In this document: positions 21,059-25,649 of the stretch, piece after piece
How positions within the stretch are numbered: the first letter of the stretch is position 1
Layout of the letters: each line of letters begins with the position of its first letter
Assembly (NCBI GenBank): GCA_021464525.1
Contig: JADRCO010000845.1
Location: 1-25,649, forward strand
Reading direction: 5' to 3'
Source: Rhizophagus sp. LPA8_4_AMF
Lineage: Eukaryota; Glomeromycota; Glomeromycetes; Glomerales; Glomeraceae
DNA length: 25,649 nt
The notes under the pieces: model-generated
Database searches by the model: none
Told to the model about the DNA's origin: nothing
Seen by the model: only the letters and a program-made list of their open reading frames with translations
Program-made: the position numbers and the translations under genes

Positions 21059-21715
21059 TTATAAAATATTATGAATTTGTTCTACTTCTCTTTCTTTAAT
21101 GAACCAATAAACATCTCTCATCTCATCGCCCTTTTTTAAAGCGTTTTTTAATAATTTAACAAATTTAAAGCCACATCTTTTTAGTACGTTATGACTTTGC
21201 TCATTATTCGCAAAAGCCATACCAAAGAAATAATTTAAATGTAATTCTTTAAAGGCAATCTCATTACAAACAAAATTTACAGCAGAACTAACGATACCTA
21301 AACCTCTGTATTCTGAAGAAATATAATATCCAATTTCATACGACCCATTAAATAACTTTTTATCTTGATCATCGACGGCATATTTTTCTTTTAATATTTG
21401 ATGTAGTCCAATACATCCAATAAATTCTTCATTTGAATTACGAATCGCCCATATATTACATTGTAATGTTTTTGTATATTCTACTATGCATTTATTAACA
21501 AACCATTCTGCGTCTGATAATGTATAAGGATTTGGCAATAAAGAAGTATTTTTATGAATATCAATTGAATTTATATTTGTTGGTCCAAGTAATGAAACAA
21601 TTTGTGGTATATCCGTTAATTTTAAAGCGGATAAATGAAATTTCTCGGTTGTTTTTTTGAAAAGGTTTAATTCAAATGGTCCTTTTGATTTAATATTTAA
21701 TGTCAGAGAATTCAT
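21059..21715 (-). CDS. GNAT-family N-acetyltransferase, RimJ/RimL-like, copy 1
   Basis: A single exon of 218 aa. It has the GNAT fold of the Acetyltransf_3 (RimJ/RimL-like) type: LSALKLTDIPQI near the N-terminus, WAIRNSNEEFIGCIGL (89-104) as the central beta strands, and motif A YYISSEYRGLGIVSSAV (130-146) with the acetyl-CoA pyrophosphate loop R137-G-L-G140. It is followed by ANNEQSHNVLKRCGF (169-183), the motif B helix that ends many GNATs. These enzymes transfer acetyl from acetyl-CoA to an amine; the substrate is unknown. It faces RLI1 tail to tail and is the downstream member of a tandem pair with 22420-23067. The start is the ATG shared by both paralogues. No signal peptide or membrane segment is present. 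Confidence 0.88.
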   Translation of the reverse strand: MNSLTLNIKSKGPFELNLFKKTTEKFHLSALKLTDIPQIVSLLGPTNINSIDIHKNTSLLPNPYTLSDAEWFVNKCIVEYTKTLQCNIWAIRNSNEEFIGCIGLHQILKEKYAVDDQDKKLFNGSYEIGYYISSEYRGLGIVSSAVNFVCNEIAFKELHLNYFFGMAFANNEQSHNVLKRCGFKFVKLLKNALKKGDEMRDVYWFIKEREVEQIHNIL

Positions 21716-22419
21716 AATGAGAAAATATTTTAAGATTACGATAAAACCGACGATAAAACCGATATTTATAAAATTTTTACAGTCATGATAGTCATAATTA
21801 CAAATAAATTCCTTTTTTCACTATGATATAAAAAAGGAAACGATTTCTTGTAAGCGACGAAATTGTCGATGAGAAATGCTGACTCATAATGATTATTTAA
21901 ACCGTTATTGGTCTTTGCAAGAAAACAAGGAACACCATCAGCGGCAAATTCTTTATCATTGTGGTAATAATAATTTATAAAAAGTATTGCTAATTTTAAC
22001 CAGAGGCCCTCCCTTCTATAAAAATATAACTAAAAATAACCATTTTTTAAATAAATTTAATTGAATACAAATTGTTATTAAAAAAAAACAAAAAAGACAA
22101 AAGTACAAAAGTAATGCCCATTCTTAAAATTATTTTTTATTTAAATCAAAAAAAAAGGTTAAATATGATAAATATAACATTAGCTTGTTTTTTATTGGAT
22201 CTTCAAATTTAGCTTTTTTACTATTTATAATTTATTAAGTATTTGGTGGATTAAAAGTTATCTTCTTTTATGGTTCGAATTATTTAAATCTTGAAGATTT
22301 ATTATACTATTTGATAGTAATATTTACTATTTACCTGTAATGTTTATTCTTTTACAACAGAGTTTTTTTTAAAAAAAAGTAATAAATAATTTATTCGCGA
22401 GTTAATTAAGAAGTGCGAA
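21716..22419. other. Spacer between the two GNAT copies
   Basis: The part next to copy 1 is its upstream region and shares AAAATATTTTAAGAT and ACGATAAAAC with the region upstream of copy 2. The part next to copy 2 (22190-22419) resembles the RLI1 to GNAT 1 spacer. No gene is seen. Confidence 0.55.
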
Positions 22420-23067
22420 TTATTGAATTTGACCTACTTCCCTTTCTTTAATGTACCAATAGATATCTCTCATTTCACCACTTTTTTTGAAAGCATTTTT
22501 TAATAATTTAACAAATTTAAAGCCACTTCTTTCTAGTACATTATGACTTCGTTCATTATCCACAAAAGTAATACCAATGACATAATTTAAATGTAATTCT
22601 TTAAAGGCAATCTCATTACAAACAAGATTTACAGCAGAACTAACAATTCCTAAACCTCTATATTCTAAAGAAATATAATACCCAACTCCATACGAATCAT
22701 TAAAAAACTCTTTATCTTGATCATCTTTGATAACATAATTTTCTTTTGTTTGATATAATCCGATATAACCGATAAATTCTTCATTTGAATTACGAATTGC
22801 CCACATATTACATCGCAATGTTTTTGTATATTCTACTATGCATTTATTAACAAACCGTTCCGCATCCGATAATGTATAAGGATATGGCAATGAAGCAGTA
22901 TTTTTATGAATATCAATTGAATTTATATTTGTTGGTCTAAGCAATGAAAAAATTTGTGGTATATCCGTCAATTTTAAAGCGGATAAATGAAATTTTTCAT
23001 TTGTTTTTTTGGGAAGATTTAATTCAAATGGTCCTTTTGATTTAATATTCAATGTTGGAGAATTCAT
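22420..23067 (-). CDS. GNAT-family N-acetyltransferase, RimJ/RimL-like, copy 2
   Basis: A single exon, 215 aa from the ATG at 23067. An in-frame ATG at 23205 would add 46 residues, but that extension is hydrophobic, has no counterpart in copy 1 and lies in typical non-coding sequence, so it is rejected as start. It is very similar to copy 1 throughout, with conserved WAIRNSNEEFIG, YYISLEYRGLGIVSSAV with the R-G-L-G loop, and ERSGFKFVKLLK. Differences include a one-residue shorter stretch after GLYQ and charge changes in the insert (VIKDDQDKEFFNDSYGVG). Both copies being open suggests that both are functional or recently duplicated. The substrate is unknown. Confidence 0.88.
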   Translation of the reverse strand: MNSPTLNIKSKGPFELNLPKKTNEKFHLSALKLTDIPQIFSLLRPTNINSIDIHKNTASLPYPYTLSDAERFVNKCIVEYTKTLRCNMWAIRNSNEEFIGYIGLYQTKENYVIKDDQDKEFFNDSYGVGYYISLEYRGLGIVSSAVNLVCNEIAFKELHLNYVIGITFVDNERSHNVLERSGFKFVKLLKNAFKKSGEMRDIYWYIKEREVGQIQ

Positions 23068-23541
23068 AGAAAATATTTTTAAGATACGATAAAACGATGT
23101 ACGTACTATAACGAATTCTATAATGAAAAAGGTAGATTTTCTTATAAATAATAATTTGTAGTTGAATTTTATAATCCGTGAAGATTTTCGAGTTGCACAG
23201 ATCATTAATGAATTTTTATCACATGATACTTGTTATGTGCAAAAATTCTATAGTATATACCAGTGTTATAATTTCGTGATCATGAAAGAAGTTTTTAATA
23301 TACCAATTTGGCATACTAATTTTTAGTCAGTAAAGGAAAATATATGTAAGTCATATTATTATAATGAATTTTGATATGGGCAATTTTATCTTTATTCTTC
23401 TATATGCTATAGTCCTTCACCATAATGAATTTTAATCTCCAGCCTGGGTTAGTGGTACCTCCACTATTTTATTATCTGCTTATTACAGACAAAATACATA
23501 TAATTTGAAACTTTATAGATTACAATTTAAAGTATTTTTAT

Positions 23542-23748
23542 TACAGTACCACACTGCTTAAGATACTCTAGGTATAATACAAAATACTTGATTTAAAAAT
23601 TATAATATAATACCCATGGGTATTTTGTGAGATACATGGCTAAAATTAGCCTAATTCTACCAGAATTAAAATTTTTAAGCCATATATTGTACCTGGGTCT
23701 TTGACATGAGATATTCTCAAAGGGGGATATCTTAAGCAGTGCAGTGTA
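23542..23748. mobile_element. Small TA-flanked inverted-repeat element (MITE-like)
   Basis: The left end has CACACTGCTTAAGATA just inside CAGTAC. The right end in reverse complement reads CACTGCACTGCTTAAGATA. A TA dinucleotide lies outside both ends (23542-23543, 23747-23748). The body is about 203 bp, with an internal inverted pair of AAAATAC and GTATTTT. The ends are less perfect than those of the element at 10506, and the exact boundary may extend a few bases. Confidence 0.6.
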
Positions 23749-23834
23749 ATAACAGAATTTTATTAAAATTATGTGATTTTATGACAGGCCTTCAAGCAAC
23801 TTCACTCTGGTGTAGCTAATAAGTCCCATTAGGA

Positions 23835-24185
23835 CTTAAAAGCTGCCAAAATTTCTGCCAAAATCTTCTGTTTGTAATCATTGGTCTTCTTTTTCTTTTT
23901 TAATTTAGGTTTATCTTTCTCAGTACTTGATTATTTCCTTTTTTTTGGAGTTCTTATTCTTTTTATTTCATGATATATTATCCAATGAATTAACAATTAT
24001 TTTTTGCTTCTTTTCTATGGAAGATCTCTTGTCAATATCATGAAACAAATTCAAACCAAGTTATCAATGTATTTAAAGCTCTATGAAGATCTTCCTATTT
24101 TTCAAAATATTTTAGAGACTCTTTTTGTAGTTTTAATTAGCTTGAAGTTTCTCAATTTTGCTAATATTAGGAATTAGTAAGGTTT
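23835..24185 (-). pseudogene. Decayed lysine-rich coding remnant, unidentified
   Basis: Reading the minus strand and allowing stops and frame changes gives stretches with protein-like character: an EDLHRALNTLITWFE segment near 24090, then LFHDIDKRSSIEKKQKIIVN, then a lysine-rich run, and finally DYKQKILAEILAAFKS before a TAA near 23840. At least two in-frame stops and one frameshift interrupt it. I do not recognise the family. A dead transposon or coiled-coil gene tail are both possible. Confidence 0.45.
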
Positions 24186-25649
24186 GGAATTCTGCCACAA
24201 ATTGCAAGTATCATTAAATCTAGTACATTCAATAATACTGCTTAGAAATATTCACATGTCTTCCTTTCTCATAATGTACAGTTTATAAAAAACTAATAAA
24301 CTAGTAAATTACCAATTGATGTTATCTATACATTACTGCTAGTAAATGGTTAAAGTGGAAATAACTGATAAAGCTTACAAAAAAATTTATACTCTAAAAC
24401 TAATTGTATGATAGTTATAAATGACCAATATATCATAAATTTTTACATGAAAACTATATATATTGAAAAGAAAAAAGGCTTTTATTCCACTTTTATATGA
24501 ATTGCTAATATTAAAAGGATAGTTCTCTTTTATTTTTTATTGTATTTGAAGTATTGCATCAGAAAAAAGTTTGCTAATGGTAATTAATGAAAAAATAAGT
24601 TTATTGCAAATCTTATTTAAAGCTAATTAGCATAATTTTACTTTATACTAACTATTATGAATAAGATTAAAACTTCATTATCTGAACTAGCTAAATATAC
24701 AAAGGAAATTAGCAAAAGTTTGAGGAATAATTGCAAGGTAAAATTCAATGTTAGAGCATGTTTTTAACAATTAAAACTTACTAAAGCGTAAGTAGAAGTT
24801 TTTATTTCCATCCTCTCTTCTAAAAAGTATAAGAAGGTAGAAATCCTATTAATAAAATTGTAAATAATGACAGAATCCTAAATAATATTAAAAAAACTCG
24901 AATTTAATTTTATATAAACTTTATAATAAATTCTTATTTCAAATATATAAAGTTATATTATTATTTTTTTCAAATTTTACTATTTGAGAATCAGAATTGG
25001 ACTTTAATGATCTTAGATTTATTAGATTTATCTTATTAAGATGAACATTTTGATATTTGTATTATTTCTATAGGTGTAATATTGATCAAAATATTTCATT
25101 TTGAAATTTTTGTTACATAAGATCTAGTTATCTTAGTATTGTTTAAGATTTTATAATAACTATCTACCTGAAAAAATAAAACAAATTGCAGGTTTATTTT
25201 ATAGATAAAAATAAATATATTATTTTTAACAAGACTAGAGTTAGTTATAAGGAATACTGTGGATATAAAGGATAAGTTAACATAATAAAAAATTAATTTT
25301 ATCCTGATACAGGTTTTTAGAGTAAGGTTGACAGGGTATTTTTAGTAATATTACTGTTACAACTTGGCCAGTTCTGCACTCAATCCAATTACAGAAAGTT
25401 TACAGATTAGTTATTTAATTGTGAAAAAAGTTAGGGCAGTGACAGATATTAGGTAATATTTTAGGGGGTGGGGGGCAGGGACAATGATTTCCTGCTTTAA
25501 GCAGAAAGCCACAGATTTGTCCGAAATTGAAATTAAAAGCAGATATTAAAATATTCATCGCCGGACTTTAGCAGATTTTAGCAATTTGATTGTGTTACAT
25601 ATATTGACCAATTAAATTTGCTGATTAATTTTTTTTTATCAGATTTTTT

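Larger units (their letters stand above)
23068..25649. other. Gene-poor tail with decayed element sequence
   Basis: No intact gene is visible. It contains a small TA-flanked inverted-repeat element (23542-23748) and a decayed minus-strand coding remnant (about 23835-24185). From 24200 to the end I see only AT-rich sequence with frequent stops in all frames and a G-rich run GGGGGTGGGGGGCAGGG near 25464. Old transposon sequence is likely but not shown. Confidence 0.5.

Noticed and set aside
23068..23205. N-terminal extension of GNAT copy 2
   Set aside because: Absent from copy 1, hydrophobic and AT-rich; the shared ATG at 23067 is a better start.
1..25649. tRNA, rRNA or CRISPR array
   Set aside because: No cloverleaf with conserved T-loop, no rRNA-like stretch and no regularly spaced repeats were found by eye; weak or intron-containing tRNAs could still be missed.
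1..25649. A novel multi-gene defence or biosynthetic system
   Set aside because: The genes are a GST-like protein, a synthetase array, two housekeeping genes and a GNAT pair; no conserved functional link beyond adjacency is visible.

Overview
The window looks like a nuclear contig of an AT-rich, intron-dense fungus. Genes have many short GT-AG introns, frequent poly-T tracts just before acceptors, and very AT-rich spacers. The tRNA ligase is the fused fungal Trl1 type (ligase, kinase and phosphodiesterase in one chain). Together these fit an early-diverging fungus such as an arbuscular mycorrhizal fungus (Glomeromycotina, Rhizophagus-like). The lineage is an inference, not something read directly from the sequence.

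Layout: (1) 1-2022, AT-rich spacer with two minisatellites. (2) 2023-3436, minus strand, a five-exon glutathione S-transferase-like gene of about 334 aa. (3) 3437-4555, spacer. (4) 4556-15300, a tandem triplication of a 4-coumarate:CoA-ligase-like acyl-CoA synthetase gene. Copy A (5700-8060) is nearly complete but has lost one exon. Copy B (9085-10477) is a clear pseudogene. Copy C (12601-15009) is intact, with 11 exons and 537 aa. Copies A and B are each followed by a decayed duplicate of the 3' end of the neighbouring tRNA ligase gene, so the duplicated unit was upstream region + synthetase + tRNA-ligase tail. Two non-autonomous transposon-like elements sit between B and C. (5) 15073-17894, minus strand, TRL1 (six exons, 781 aa). 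(6) 18194-20713, plus strand, RLI1/ABCE1 (ten exons, 602 aa), divergent from TRL1 across a 299-bp shared promoter. (7) 21059-23067, two tandem intronless GNAT (RimJ/RimL-like) acetyltransferases on the minus strand, again duplicated together with flanking sequence. (8) 23068-25649, gene-poor tail with a small TA-flanked inverted-repeat element and a decayed lysine-rich coding remnant.

TRL1 (tRNA splicing, HAC1-type mRNA ligation) and RLI1 (ribosome recycling, Fe-S ABC ATPase) are conserved housekeeping genes. The synthetase, GST and GNAT genes are accessory or metabolic. I see no operon-like system or novel multi-gene machinery. The most notable biology is evolutionary: a 635-bp perfectly identical tract spanning two introns between otherwise diverged copies A and C (recent gene conversion), a local inversion of the upstream region between copies A and B, a frame-neutral exon loss in A, and two cases of a tandem duplication that includes neighbouring sequence. 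All exon models were built by hand from splice signals, reading-frame continuity and family resemblance.
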